From the NCBI RefSeq assembly GCF_002159945.1, contig NZ_NFJQ01000002.1, positions 186,001 through 250,000 of the forward strand: a stretch of 64,000 bases of DNA, read 5' to 3'. This document shows positions 48,090 to 57,158 of the stretch, in pieces (within the stretch, counting starts at the first letter, position 1; each line of letters opens with the position of its first letter). Below the pieces are notes generated by a model. That model ran no database searches, had not been told where the DNA came from, and was given only the letters and a program-made list of their open reading frames with translations. The DNA comes from Cloacibacillus sp. An23 (GTDB lineage: Bacteria > Synergistota > Synergistia > Synergistales > Synergistaceae). The position numbers were made by a program, and so were the translations under genes.

Positions 48090-49581
48090 CACAACGACAC
48101 AGCTCTTACCGCACCAGCAGGCGGCGGTCGATAAGGTCAGAGGTATAAAGGTCTCCGGGCTTTTCATGGACATGGGCACGGGTAAGACGCGCACGGTCAT
48201 AGAGCTCGCCAAGCTCCGCGCGCCGCGCATAGACCATGTGCTCTGGATATGCCCTGTGTCTCTTAAAGAGACGGTTCGGCGCGAGATAATGAAACACACG
48301 GACTGCACGCCGGAGGATATATACGTCTTCGGCGACAAGACCGACTCCGCTCTGCCGAAAGACAAGCTCTGGTATATAGTCGGCATAGAGAGCTTTTCGT
48401 CGTCCTCGCGCGTCACGATGGCGGCGAACGCGATAATCACCGACAAGACATTCGTAGTCATGGACGAGAGCAGCTACATCAAGGGACACAACGCCATCCG
48501 CACGCGGCGCGTCACGCTGCTCGCGGAAAAGGCGAAATACCGCACGATACTCACCGGCACGCCGCTCACACAGGGCATCGTTGACCTCTTCTCACAGATG
48601 TACTTCCTCTCGCCGAAGATACTCGGCTACAAGAGCTTTTACTCCTTCGAGGCCAACCATCTCGAATACCATCCGAAGCGTCCTGGGCTCGTAGTCAGAG
48701 CGCACAACGTCCCGTATCTTGCCGAGAAGATAAAGCCCTACGTCTACCAGTGTACGAAAGACGAGTGCATGGAGATCCCCGACAAGCTCTACAAAACGCG
48801 CTGGGTACGCCTCACGGACGAGCAGGAAGAGGCATACGAGGCGGCAAAAGAAAAATTCGAGCACGACATGGACGAACTCGAAAGCCGCTACACCATAAGC
48901 TATATGAGCGACGACTACCCGGATTCCTTCTGGCGTAGAAGCTCCATGCTCATATTCCGTCTCTTTACGAGCCTCCAGACCATAGTCTGCGGCTTCGAGC
49001 GCGTAAGAACGGGCAGGGACAGCTTCGAGCTCAGGCGGTACGACAGCCGCAGGACGGAGGCCCTTCTCGACGTCGTCCGCTCACTGCCGGAAGATAAGGT
49101 CATCGTCTGGGCGAAATATCTCAACTCGATAGAAGACATTTCAGAAGCCCTTTGCGAAGAATACGGGAAGGAAAAGGTCTGCCTCTATCACGGCGGGCTC
49201 AACGCGAAGCAGCGCGACGCCGAGCTTGACCGCTTCGAGGCGAAGGACGGGGCTCGCTTTCTAGTGGCGACTCAAAGCTGCGGCGGCCACGGGCTCAACC
49301 TCCAGTTCTGCCGCTGGCAGATATTCTTCGCAAACGGCTTCAAGTACTCCGAGCGGCTGCAGGCCGAAGACCGCTGTCACAGACACGGACAAAGGCGGCA
49401 CGTTACTTACATAGACCTCTGCGCCTCAGACACGATAGACGAGAAAATAGATGAAGCGCTTACGAAAAAGGGCAGCCTTCTCGACGCCTTCCGGCGCGAG
49501 GTGAAGCGGATAAAAGACGACAAGGACACAGGCAAGGCTGATAAAGTGAAAAAGCTGAAGGAGATGGTGAGGAAGCTGTGA
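48076..49581 (+). CDS. SNF2-family helicase
   Basis: A 501-residue SF2/SNF2 ATPase: LLPHQQAAVDKV (Q-like), Walker A MDMGTGKT near residue 33, motif II VVMDESSY, motif III LTGTPLTQ, HGG..A..R (motif IV), VATQSCGGHGLNLQ (motif V) and QAEDRCHRHGQ (motif VI). The helicase core is complete. It probably remodels or anneals DNA with the preceding protein. Overlaps the IbrA-like gene by ATGA-type coupling (GTG start 49578). Confidence 0.9.
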   Translation: MRQINTTTQLLPHQQAAVDKVRGIKVSGLFMDMGTGKTRTVIELAKLRAPRIDHVLWICPVSLKETVRREIMKHTDCTPEDIYVFGDKTDSALPKDKLWYIVGIESFSSSSRVTMAANAIITDKTFVVMDESSYIKGHNAIRTRRVTLLAEKAKYRTILTGTPLTQGIVDLFSQMYFLSPKILGYKSFYSFEANHLEYHPKRPGLVVRAHNVPYLAEKIKPYVYQCTKDECMEIPDKLYKTRWVRLTDEQEEAYEAAKEKFEHDMDELESRYTISYMSDDYPDSFWRRSSMLIFRLFTSLQTIVCGFERVRTGRDSFELRRYDSRRTEALLDVVRSLPEDKVIVWAKYLNSIEDISEALCEEYGKEKVCLYHGGLNAKQRDAELDRFEAKDGARFLVATQSCGGHGLNLQFCRWQIFFANGFKYSERLQAEDRCHRHGQRRHVTYIDLCASDTIDEKIDEALTKKGSLLDAFRREVKRIKDDKDTGKADKVKKLKEMVRKL

Positions 49582-50879
49582 AGACGGGAAAAACTTATAC
49601 GAACATAAACGTATACGAGGCGGCGCAGAAGAGGCTCGACTACATCTTCGGCGAGTTCGACCGCGTGCTCGTCGCCTTCTCCGGCGGCAAGGACTCGGGC
49701 GTCTGCCTCAACCTCTGCTACGAGTACGCGAAAGAGCGCGGCCTGCTGGGCAAGCTCGCCATGTACCACATCGACTACGAGGCTCAGTACAGAGCCACGA
49801 CCGAGTTCGTTGAAAAGACCTTCGCGGCGTTCCCCGGCATAGAAAAATACTGGTGCTGTATGCCGGTAGGCGCAAGCTGCGCCTGCAGCATGACCGGGGC
49901 GTACTGGTATCCCTGGGAGAAGGCGAAAAAAGAGATCTGGGTGCGCCCGATGCCCGACAACGAGTTCGTCGTCAACGAGGACAACTGCAAGGCCCCTTTT
50001 ACCCCGGGAGACAGCGATTACGTCTTTCAGGAAAACTTCTCGAAGTGGTACGCGAAGGAGAACGGACGCACCGCGGTCGTCGTCGGCATACGCGCGACGG
50101 AGAGCCTCAGCCGCTACAGCGCGGTGGCAAGGATAGACAAAACGACCGGCTATAAGGGGAAGAGCTGGCTCACCGAGGTAGACGGCTCCACCGTCAACGC
50201 TTACCCGATATACGACTGGGAGACGGCGGATGTATGGATAGCAAACGCGAAATTCGGATGGGACTATAACAAGCTCTATGACCTCTACTACATGGCGGGC
50301 GTCCCGGTCGAGCAGATGCGCGTCGCATCTCCGTTCCACCAGTGCGGCGCGGCGAGCCTCCGGCTGTATAAGGTCATTGACCCGTCTACTTGGGCGAAGA
50401 TGGTCGGGCGCGTCAACGGCGTCAACTTCACCGCGATATACGGGGACACGATAGCTATGGGCTGGAAGGATATAAAACTTCCGGCGGGCCACACGTGGAA
50501 GTCGTATTACGAGTTCCTGCTCACGACGATGGACAAGGCCACAGCGGAACACTATGACGACGTGCTCCGGCGCAGCAAGAAATACTGGATGGAGAAGGGC
50601 GGCGGAGTCAGGAAAGAGACGGTCAAGGAAATAATGCAGACAATACCGGGCGTCGAGCACGTCGGTCCCTCGAAGCAGTACGAGGGTCGCGAGATACTGC
50701 GCTTTTCGGAGTACCCGGACGACATAGACTGCTCCGAGTTCACTGTCGTGCCGTCCTACAAGCGTATGTGTATTTGCATAATGAAAAACGACTATTACTG
50801 TAAATACGCCGGCTTCGGCCCGACGAAGGAAGCGACGGTCAAGCGCCGCAAGGCGATGGAGAAATACAAGAATTTATAA
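49578..50879 (+). CDS. PAPS reductase-like protein (IbrA/DUF3440 type)
   Basis: A 433-residue protein with the PP-loop SGGKDSGVCLNL near residue 32, GIRATESLSRYS near residue 170, DWETADVWIANAKFGWDYNK, FHQCGAASLRL and DUF3440-like C-terminal helices. IbrA proteins are adenine-nucleotide alpha-hydrolases encoded next to ParB-like IbrB, as here. In E. coli prophages IbrA/IbrB activate expression of other genes; the biochemical reaction is not settled. GTG start overlaps the helicase stop. Confidence 0.82.
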   Translation: MKTGKTYTNINVYEAAQKRLDYIFGEFDRVLVAFSGGKDSGVCLNLCYEYAKERGLLGKLAMYHIDYEAQYRATTEFVEKTFAAFPGIEKYWCCMPVGASCACSMTGAYWYPWEKAKKEIWVRPMPDNEFVVNEDNCKAPFTPGDSDYVFQENFSKWYAKENGRTAVVVGIRATESLSRYSAVARIDKTTGYKGKSWLTEVDGSTVNAYPIYDWETADVWIANAKFGWDYNKLYDLYYMAGVPVEQMRVASPFHQCGAASLRLYKVIDPSTWAKMVGRVNGVNFTAIYGDTIAMGWKDIKLPAGHTWKSYYEFLLTTMDKATAEHYDDVLRRSKKYWMEKGGGVRKETVKEIMQTIPGVEHVGPSKQYEGREILRFSEYPDDIDCSEFTVVPSYKRMCICIMKNDYYCKYAGFGPTKEATVKRRKAMEKYKNL

Positions 50880-50912
50880 CAGAGATAAGAGGGAACGGAA
50901 GGAAGGATATAA

Positions 50913-51446
50913 ATGTTCAGAAGCCCGGCTTATGATGTGAGACCCGTCCCGGTGGAACGGATACGCGCGAACGAGTATAACCCGAACTCCGTCGCGCCGC
51001 CTGAGATGAAGCTGCTTTATAAATCCATACTCGAGGACGGCTATACTATGCCCATCGTCTGCTACTACATCCCCGAGGAGGACGTCTACGAGATAGTAGA
51101 CGGGTTTCACCGCTGGATGACGATGCTTAAGCACAAGGACATTTACGAGCGCGAGCACGGAATGATACCAGTGACTGTCATTGACAAGGACATATCAAAC
51201 CGCATGGCGAGCACAATACGGCACAACCGCGCGCGCGGCACGCACGACGTGGAGCTGATGAAAAACATCGTCGCGGAGCTCGTCGAGGCGGGGATGTCCG
51301 ACGCGTGGATAATGAAAAACATCGGCATGGACGCCGAAGAGCTGCTCCGGCTGAAACAGATCTCCGGTCTTGCGGCGCTTTTCAAAGACAAAGAGTTCTC
51401 TCGCTCATGGGAGGCCGACAATGCCGAAGAAGACGATAACCTATAG
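50913..51446 (+). CDS. ParB-like nuclease domain protein (IbrB type)
   Basis: A 177-residue ParB/Srx-fold protein: PVPVERIRANEYNPNSVAPP, YTMPIVCYYIPEEDVYEIVD, GFHRW and IRHNRARGTHD, then a helix-turn-helix (MSDAWIMKNIGMDAEELLRL). Directly after the IbrA-like gene, it completes an IbrA/IbrB pair. AAGGAAGG precedes ATG 50913. Its 3' end overlaps the GNAT gene. Confidence 0.82.
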   Translation: MFRSPAYDVRPVPVERIRANEYNPNSVAPPEMKLLYKSILEDGYTMPIVCYYIPEEDVYEIVDGFHRWMTMLKHKDIYEREHGMIPVTVIDKDISNRMASTIRHNRARGTHDVELMKNIVAELVEAGMSDAWIMKNIGMDAEELLRLKQISGLAALFKDKEFSRSWEADNAEEDDNL

Positions 51447-51858
51447 GCTCATGTGCGCCGACGAGGACGAGCGCGAGTTCTACGGGGTGATGGGGAAGTT
51501 CTTCGCGCTGCTCAAATACAGGCGGGAGATAGGCTATCGCATATCCAACGCGGCGGGGCGCATGTGGGTGGTCGCGCTGCTCACAGACGAGGTGATAGGC
51601 TTCGGCTCTTTCGGCGTGGACAGGCACGGCGTCGGCCATCTCTATGACGCATGGGTCACGGAAAAGTACCGCAAGAAGGATGTCTACCGGACGATTCTCA
51701 ACCTCCAGATGAACTGGTTCAAAGACCACGGCGTCACAGAGATATGGGCCGTCGTGCCTCCGTACCTACAGGAGCGTTTCGCCGGGCTTGGCTTTGAGGC
51801 GGAGACGTATCGCGGGAAGTACGCTTATATGAAAGGAGAGCCAAGAGAGTGGCTGTAG
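51421..51858 (+). CDS. GNAT-like acetyltransferase
   Basis: A 145-residue protein, ATG 51421 inside the end of the IbrB-like gene. The pattern VVALLTDEVIGFGSFGVDRH, HLYDAWVTEKYRKKDVYRTI and GVTEIWAVVPPYLQERFAGL follows the GNAT strand-helix order, with the acetyl-CoA loop region around YRKKDV. The substrate is unknown. Part of the helicase-IbrAB operon. Confidence 0.7.
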   Translation: MPKKTITYRLMCADEDEREFYGVMGKFFALLKYRREIGYRISNAAGRMWVVALLTDEVIGFGSFGVDRHGVGHLYDAWVTEKYRKKDVYRTILNLQMNWFKDHGVTEIWAVVPPYLQERFAGLGFEAETYRGKYAYMKGEPREWL

Positions 51859-52172
51859 AAAAAAAATATATATCCACGGCGGAAGCTGTACGAATGACTG
51901 GGCTGTCTCAGGGGCACATCTCGAAGATGTGTCGGAACGGGAAAATCCCTGGCGCTATATTGATAGGTAACTCTTACGCCATCCCACTGGAATGGGCTGA
52001 TGCCGCCGTCAGGCTGAAAGAGACGACCGTCTCAATAAACGAAGCCGCGGAGCTTGCCGGAGTAACACGAGGGGCAATAATGCTCGCTGCCAAAGAGGGG
52101 CGGCTTGTAAAAATACAGCATAGGATAACTAGAGATTCGTTGGCCAGATACATAGAACGAAGGATAGGATAA
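51849..52172 (+). CDS. Excisionase-like helix-turn-helix protein
   Basis: A 107-residue protein (GTG 51849) with two MerR/Xis-type helix-turn-helix units: ISTAEAVRMTGLSQGHISKM, CRNGKIPGAI, and SINEAAELAGVTRGAIMLAA, KEGRLVKIQ. Last gene of the operon and 650 bp before the integrase gene, so it may assist excision or regulate integration. Confidence 0.7.
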   Translation: MAVEKKYISTAEAVRMTGLSQGHISKMCRNGKIPGAILIGNSYAIPLEWADAAVRLKETTVSINEAAELAGVTRGAIMLAAKEGRLVKIQHRITRDSLARYIERRIG

Positions 52173-52201
52173 GGCGGCGTTAGAAATTACCCCGCCGCCT
52201 T
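52171..52201 (+). terminator. Hairpin ending the prophage-type operon
   Basis: AAGGCGGCG (52171-52179) and CGCCGCCTT (52193-52201) form a perfect 9-bp stem; the following sequence is A/T-rich but not a clean U tract. Confidence 0.6.
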
Positions 52202-52745
52202 AAAAAATGTTTTCCCGAATTTAAACACGGCACAAGAGCGGCACAAAGAAAAATAATGAACATATAAGACTAGGTACAATCAGCTATTATGCAAATTTTT
52301 ATGGTGTGCCTTTCCCGCACCAATTTTCTACATTCAGGCAACATTTCCAACTTATTAAACAAAATCAGTGTCTATCATAAATTCTGAAAAAGTTAGTAAT
52401 AGAGCGGCTTCGTAGAGTGTTAGTTGGATTTTTAAAAAGATTACTTTATGTAAATATAGAACAACTAGCGTTAACTAAGATGTCATGCTTTTAGTCAAAC
52501 AGTAGTAAGAAAATCGCAGTAGAAAAGTAGTTTTTAATGTGTTACTAAATTCCTGGGAAATGTTGGTATGAGTGAGTTTTTCCATGAAATAGTAGAAAGA
52601 AAATCAGACACCCTTAAATTATGTGCCATACTGACTTTTATGCTGAATTTAGACGGTTTATGAATGCGGAATTTCAAAAAGACAAGATGAGATAAATCGC
52701 TATAGCTTAATATAAGTTTATTTTTTAATATTTTATAAAAAATAG
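52202..52745. other. AT-rich intergenic region, possible attachment region
   Basis: No convincing gene in this stretch. Composition drops sharply from GC-rich to AT-rich near 52200. The direct repeats CGGCACAAG (52228-52236) and CGGCACAAAG (52239-52248) look like integrase arm-type or attachment repeats. One edge of the prophage is likely here or just after the integrase, but no second attachment copy is visible in the window. Confidence 0.4.
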
Positions 52746-52774
52746 TTGACAAATATAAAATGTGTAGATATAAT
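52746..52774 (+). promoter_or_regulatory. Consensus promoter of the integrase gene
   Basis: TTGACA (52746-52751), a 17-bp spacer and TATAAT (52769-52774): a full sigma-70 consensus 48 bp before the integrase start. Confidence 0.85.
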
Positions 52775-52821
52775 ACTTACAAGTTTGAAAAATTCTGAAA
52801 TACATAAAGGAGCATGAAATA

Positions 52822-54075
52822 ATGAATTTGACAGACAAGGAAATAAAAGCGATAAAACCAGTGAACAAACCGAAATATAAAAGTGACGGTAATGGACTGT
52901 ATATTTATGTTTCCCCTATTAAAGTAGGTGGAAGGGTTTCGTACCACTATAAGTGGATGTATCGTTATACAAGCCCTGTTACAGGACAACAAGTTTGGTA
53001 TAAAGGGAAGATTGGTGATTATCCTAATGTGTCCTTAAAAGAAGCAAGGCAAATAAGGGGAGAATTGGCTAGGAGTAGTGACCCTAATGCGGAATTGGAA
53101 AGGAAAAAAAAAGAGGTAATTTTAGAACGTATAAAGTCATTTGAAGATGTTTTTGATATATGGTATGAATATTGGCGCAAAACTGTAGCACCAACTACAG
53201 AAGAAAAAATCATGTCCCGATATAACTGCCACATAAAGACCAGTAAAAACAATAAAAAGCTAATATGTGACATAACCACTTTAGATATTTCAACAGATTT
53301 AAACAAGCTAAGTGCCCCTAGTGCCGAAAAGGTCAAGGGAATATACAATATGGTTTTTACGTTTGCTATCAATGAGGGGTATGGTATAGATAGAGAGGGA
53401 AAGACTATTATTAATCCAGTGCCCAAAGGAACACTGCTTTCACATCGTACATATACAGAAAAGAAGCACCCTGGTATCACAGATAAAGAAAAGTTGCCTA
53501 ATCTCATAAAAAATATCTATGGCTATAGTGGTAATCCTATTGTTAGAGGGGCGTTGATTTTTCTTTTGCATTGTGCAACGAGGAGTAGTGAGATGCGTCA
53601 TATCAAGTGGAGGGATATAGATTGGGAAAATAAGATAATTACAGTACAAAATACAAAAAACAAACATAGTTTGAAAGTTCCTATGAGCTGTCAAGTTGAA
53701 GATATGCTTAACGAACTGAAAGTCATTAGGGGCAATTCTCTGAAAATTGATGATTATATTTTTCATAAACGTGGAGATTTTAAGACACCAATAAGCAATG
53801 TAACGACAAATGCGGCTTTACAGTTGATGGGATACGATACACATAAAGAGCATACTACTCATGGCTTTAGAACGACATTCTCAACGTTTGCTCATGAAAT
53901 GTGGGATTCAAAATATGGGCGTGAAATTATAGAGAAACAGTTAGACCACGTAGTTGGAACAGGTGTTGCTCGAATATATGACGAATCGGAACATTTGGAA
54001 TGTCGAAGGGCGTTATTACAAGATTGGAGTAATTTTCTTGATGAGATAGGATATAGTAAAAAAGCAGTTGCTTAA
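52822..54075 (+). CDS. Tyrosine integrase (P4 type)
   Basis: A 417-residue integrase: N-terminal DUF4102 arm-binding domain (NLTDKEIKAIKPVNKPKYKS, IGDYPNVSLKEARQ), a core-binding domain, and the catalytic domain with Arg in ATRSSEMRHIKW, HTTHGFRTTFST (His-x-x-Arg) and the nucleophile Tyr in GVARIYDES. All catalytic residues except an unassigned Lys are seen. AAAGGAG lies before ATG 52822. AT-rich unlike the phage genes, so it may belong to the neighbouring island rather than the prophage. Contains an A9 run near 53104. Confidence 0.92.
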   Translation: MNLTDKEIKAIKPVNKPKYKSDGNGLYIYVSPIKVGGRVSYHYKWMYRYTSPVTGQQVWYKGKIGDYPNVSLKEARQIRGELARSSDPNAELERKKKEVILERIKSFEDVFDIWYEYWRKTVAPTTEEKIMSRYNCHIKTSKNNKKLICDITTLDISTDLNKLSAPSAEKVKGIYNMVFTFAINEGYGIDREGKTIINPVPKGTLLSHRTYTEKKHPGITDKEKLPNLIKNIYGYSGNPIVRGALIFLLHCATRSSEMRHIKWRDIDWENKIITVQNTKNKHSLKVPMSCQVEDMLNELKVIRGNSLKIDDYIFHKRGDFKTPISNVTTNAALQLMGYDTHKEHTTHGFRTTFSTFAHEMWDSKYGREIIEKQLDHVVGTGVARIYDESEHLECRRALLQDWSNFLDEIGYSKKAVA

Positions 54076-54111
54076 TTTTTTATATTATAGGTAATTAAAT
54101 AAAAAATACGA

Positions 54112-54175
54112 GGGATATATCGTTATTTGTGTTCATTATAAAAGTTATTGTTATCGATATATCCCCCTATCTTTT
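54112..54175. terminator. Inverted repeat after the integrase
   Basis: GGGATATATCG (54112-54122) and CGATATATCCC (54155-54165) are perfect complements 32 nt apart, followed by CCTATCTTTTTT. Either a long-loop terminator or a recombinase binding dyad between the two recombinase genes. Confidence 0.5.
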
Positions 54176-54202
54176 TTAGAAAGGAGACTACTTGGTTATT
54201 TA

Positions 54203-54889
54203 ATGTATAAAGCATTAGATAATAAGGATAGAAACTCTATATTTACTTCTTCTGACCTTGATGCGATTTTTGCTAATCAAAACTATAGGAATAAAATATA
54301 TGATAAAAGATATGCGTTGTGGCTGTCTCTATTGGCTTTATACACAGGGGCAACATTGCATGAACTGTATAATTTGCGTTTTAATGATGTTGTTATCGTT
54401 GATAATGTTTTGTGTCTAAAACTTACCAATAAAAATAAATCATGTAGAGTTATTCCATTGCATCGTTTTGTTATAAAATTTGGCTTTTTGTATTATGTAA
54501 AAGATATAATGTCTATATTTGATACTAATGGTTTTTTATTTGAAAAATATAGTTTATTAAATGATAATGTTGATTTTAATAATGAATATAAAACATTTAA
54601 TCGTTGGTTTAATGAAAGATTTTTAGTCACAATAAGAATTAAAAGGCCAGGTTTATGCTTTTCTAGCTTTAGAAAGACGTTTATGAATGCAGCATTATCT
54701 TCTATTTCTGAGACAAATAGAATGCAAAATAAAGACTATATAACTTTAATAAATCAATATATGGGAATAACCAGAATATGCTTCACATCTCATGCAAATT
54801 TCGTTAAACAGTATCCTCCTTTTGTTTTTAAGAGTATTTTGTCTAATATCTGTTTCAATTTGCCGCTAAACATTAAAAATATCATATAA
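54203..54889 (+). CDS. Degenerate tyrosine-recombinase-like protein
   Basis: A 228-residue protein resembling only a recombinase catalytic domain: LALYTGATLHELYNLRFNDV matches the TG.R..EL..LRW.D box but with Thr in place of the catalytic Arg, and FSSFRKTFMNAAL matches the HxxR box without the His. No clear Tyr nucleophile. Very AT-rich. Probably inactive as a recombinase; a DNA-binding accessory or decaying gene. Confidence 0.6.
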   Translation: MYKALDNKDRNSIFTSSDLDAIFANQNYRNKIYDKRYALWLSLLALYTGATLHELYNLRFNDVVIVDNVLCLKLTNKNKSCRVIPLHRFVIKFGFLYYVKDIMSIFDTNGFLFEKYSLLNDNVDFNNEYKTFNRWFNERFLVTIRIKRPGLCFSSFRKTFMNAALSSISETNRMQNKDYITLINQYMGITRICFTSHANFVKQYPPFVFKSILSNICFNLPLNIKNII

Positions 54890-54960
54890 TAATATTATTG
54901 AATTAACGTTATATAACTATTGTTTAAATTTTAAAAATTTAGTAAAACAAAGAACACACA

Positions 54961-55000
54961 TAATAAAAAGCGGAATAAATTGCTATTCCACTTTTTATTA
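54961..55000. terminator. Bidirectional terminator
   Basis: AATAAAAAG-c-GGAATA and TATTCC-a-CTTTTTATT pair with one opposed mismatch, with A and T runs on the two sides. It separates the convergent genes ending at 54889 and 55070. Confidence 0.85.
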
Positions 55001-55069
55001 TATAGATATATGAAGTTTCTTGGTTATAAATTTTCAGATTCTAACGGTATTACGCTATTCTGATTTACA

Positions 55070-55762
55070 TTATAGTATTGTTATTATTTCCATTTCATCT
55101 GCATCTTCACACTTCTTTCGTATCTTTTCAGCCTCTTCTTGCAATATTCCGAGAACGCAGTCTCTTAATTCGCCGTATTCTTTCATCGAGAGAGTAGGAA
55201 ATTTATCTTTATTGCCTTCGCTGAATGCATCTCTGACGGCGCTACTTACACCTTTACCGGAGCTTCCTGTTACATATCCTGGCTTGGCCTTAATATCTGC
55301 ATCAAATCGATATAACATTATATAGTCATCTTCTGTTTCCTCTTCGCCTGTTAGTATTTTTCTGGCTGTAACAGATATTATTTCCTCATTGCCCAGTATC
55401 TTGTCGAACTGCTCTTCTAGTTCATCAATGGTAGTTTCGTCAGGCGCTATGCTGAATATTGCTTTAGATGTACTACAGTGTGGCATAAATTCGTCAAATT
55501 CTTGCGGGTAGTCCCCTATTCTTACAACTACATTCTTATACATGTCGTTCTCCGCCAAATTCACAAACTCGACATCATAATAGGCCGTGTTGTTTGAACG
55601 GCTGCGGATGCTTGTATTGAGCTTATAGGTTATCTCACCTGCATATTTTGTATCAAGCAGCCGTTCCAAATCTTGGGCGTTCTGTTTAACAAATATCTTG
55701 TTTGAGTAATATCTTTCTTTCCCTTCTATAGACTGCAATAGGAGGGTGTTTGTTAGGGACAT
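55070..55762 (-). CDS. Hypothetical protein of the AT-rich island
   Basis: A 230-residue protein (ATG 55762, SD AAAGGAAG). Mixed alpha/beta N-terminal part, an acidic middle and a helical C-terminus (YGELRDCVLGILQEEAEKIR). No signal peptide or membrane segment. I do not recognise a family. The first of a run of minus-strand genes from 55.1 to 59.1 kb. Confidence 0.6.
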   Translation of the reverse strand: MSLTNTLLLQSIEGKERYYSNKIFVKQNAQDLERLLDTKYAGEITYKLNTSIRSRSNNTAYYDVEFVNLAENDMYKNVVVRIGDYPQEFDEFMPHCSTSKAIFSIAPDETTIDELEEQFDKILGNEEIISVTARKILTGEEETEDDYIMLYRFDADIKAKPGYVTGSSGKGVSSAVRDAFSEGNKDKFPTLSMKEYGELRDCVLGILQEEAEKIRKKCEDADEMEIITIL

Positions 55763-55931
55763 AGCTTTCTTCCTTTCTTCAGTTGCTTGTCAAAAACACA
55801 TAAATTAACGATGATTTCTGTTGCTTTTTAGCCTGTTTTCGCACAAAATTAGGCGTTTCTAGGCACTTATTTTATCAAGAGGATAAATGATGCCTCTCTG
55901 GAAAAAGACATGCCTTATTTTTGATTTTCTG

Positions 55932-56552
55932 CTACTCAAGCATTGTATCTTTTTCGGCGGACTTCTTTTCTTCCAACCATTCGAGATATTCGCAGTATTC
56001 ACTGGCGAAGGCGAAGTCAAATCCGGAGCCGTCGCTTAAATTCTCCCAATCGAAGTCATAACGTTTATCTGGAGATGCTTTGAGCTTTAGCACTATATGT
56101 CCTTCTTCGTCGTCTTCTGCGACACAATCATGTATTCCGATGAGTACAGTATCGTCATGTGCATATGTCCTATAGCTGAAACAAACTGGGGCGTTTAGTA
56201 TATCCGACGAAAATATCATGCTTCTGCTGATACTCGTCAAAAGAGAATGAATAAGCAAATATTCGTACTGGAATCCCTCTAATACTATTTTTGCATCCAT
56301 CAAGTCGTTTATACAGTATTCAATCCTGAATACCCTGTCTTTTGTCTGATGATACGCACCGTCATAGAGATAACCGCCTCCGCACCTTCTGGGCTTTACG
56401 TTATGCTCTTTGCCGTCTGTCCCCATATAGCTGAACACTACATAGGGCATAAGCCCTTTAGCCTGTAATTCATCTTTTGGGATTGCATTTATCACTTCTG
56501 GAATACGGGCTTTTAGTTCTTTGACTGTCATGATTTTCTTGGTATTGTCCAA
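55932..56552 (-). CDS. Hypothetical protein of the AT-rich island
   Basis: A 206-residue soluble protein; TTG 56552 with AAGGGG about 9 nt upstream, or ATG 56532. It begins with a short helix-rich TVKELKARIPEVINAIPK, then a beta-rich middle with RRCGGGYLYDGAYH, and ends with a Glu/Lys-rich helix. No recognised domain. Confidence 0.58.
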   Translation of the reverse strand: MDNTKKIMTVKELKARIPEVINAIPKDELQAKGLMPYVVFSYMGTDGKEHNVKPRRCGGGYLYDGAYHQTKDRVFRIEYCINDLMDAKIVLEGFQYEYLLIHSLLTSISRSMIFSSDILNAPVCFSYRTYAHDDTVLIGIHDCVAEDDEEGHIVLKLKASPDKRYDFDWENLSDGSGFDFAFASEYCEYLEWLEEKKSAEKDTMLE

Positions 56553-56611
56553 TGTACATAGCCCCTTTCTGAATGTGTCTAATGTTCAAAGCCTATATAG
56601 TCTCTCGTTAT

Positions 56612-57088
56612 CTATCGGATTACGCCTCTGTCCTGATATTCAGCTATTATTCTGCCTATAGACCTGTACATCTTCGTATTCATATACATGCCCATCTCAG
56701 CAGCCGTGACGTATTTGTAGCCGTCGTTCTCCGGCTTCCTCATGCCGTCTTTATCAAGAAACGTTGATACGCATGTCACGGGAAGTTCGTCGTCTACGAT
56801 GTAGAGATAGACATACAGGTCTTTGTCTGCTTTATATTGGAATCTGCCTACCTCAATCATTTTATCCGCATCGGCGTCGATGTCGGTTTCTTCTTTCAAT
56901 TCCCTCAAGGCCGCGGCGAGATAGTCTTCGCCGTCTTCATGAATGCCTTTCGGAAGCCCCCATATTTTGCTTGGCACTTTTATATTAGTCTCATGGTCTG
57001 TTTCGTAAAATGGGCTGTTGGTAGGATGGACTATTAGAAATCTCTTTGTGTTCCTGCAATAAATAAGTGTGGCGCAGCTTAGCTGCAT
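56612..57088 (-). CDS. NUDIX hydrolase
   Basis: A 158-residue NUDIX protein. The NUDIX box lies around residues 48-70 (GIHEDGEDYLAAALRELKEE), with the Gly-x5-Glu-x7-Arg-Glu-x2-Glu-Glu core intact and Asp in place of the late Gly. Preceded by IWGLPKG as in diadenosine/nucleotide hydrolases. Hydrolyses a nucleoside diphosphate linked to another group; the substrate is not visible. Confidence 0.9.
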   Translation of the reverse strand: MQLSCATLIYCRNTKRFLIVHPTNSPFYETDHETNIKVPSKIWGLPKGIHEDGEDYLAAALRELKEETDIDADADKMIEVGRFQYKADKDLYVYLYIVDDELPVTCVSTFLDKDGMRKPENDGYKYVTAAEMGMYMNTKMYRSIGRIIAEYQDRGVIR

Positions 57089-57158
57089 TATTATGCACGA
57101 CCCCTTCTATTTTTTTCTATACATTCCAAAATGTTTTGTTTTTGTAAATTCTTTGAGG

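Noticed and set aside
49407-50660. 417-codon minus-strand frame opposite the IbrA-like gene
   Set aside because: No recognisable motifs or ribosome site; the + strand PP-loop protein is clear.
52202-52820. tRNA gene as attachment site
   Set aside because: I searched by eye for cloverleaf arms and a TTC-type loop and found none; no tRNA is visible anywhere in the window.
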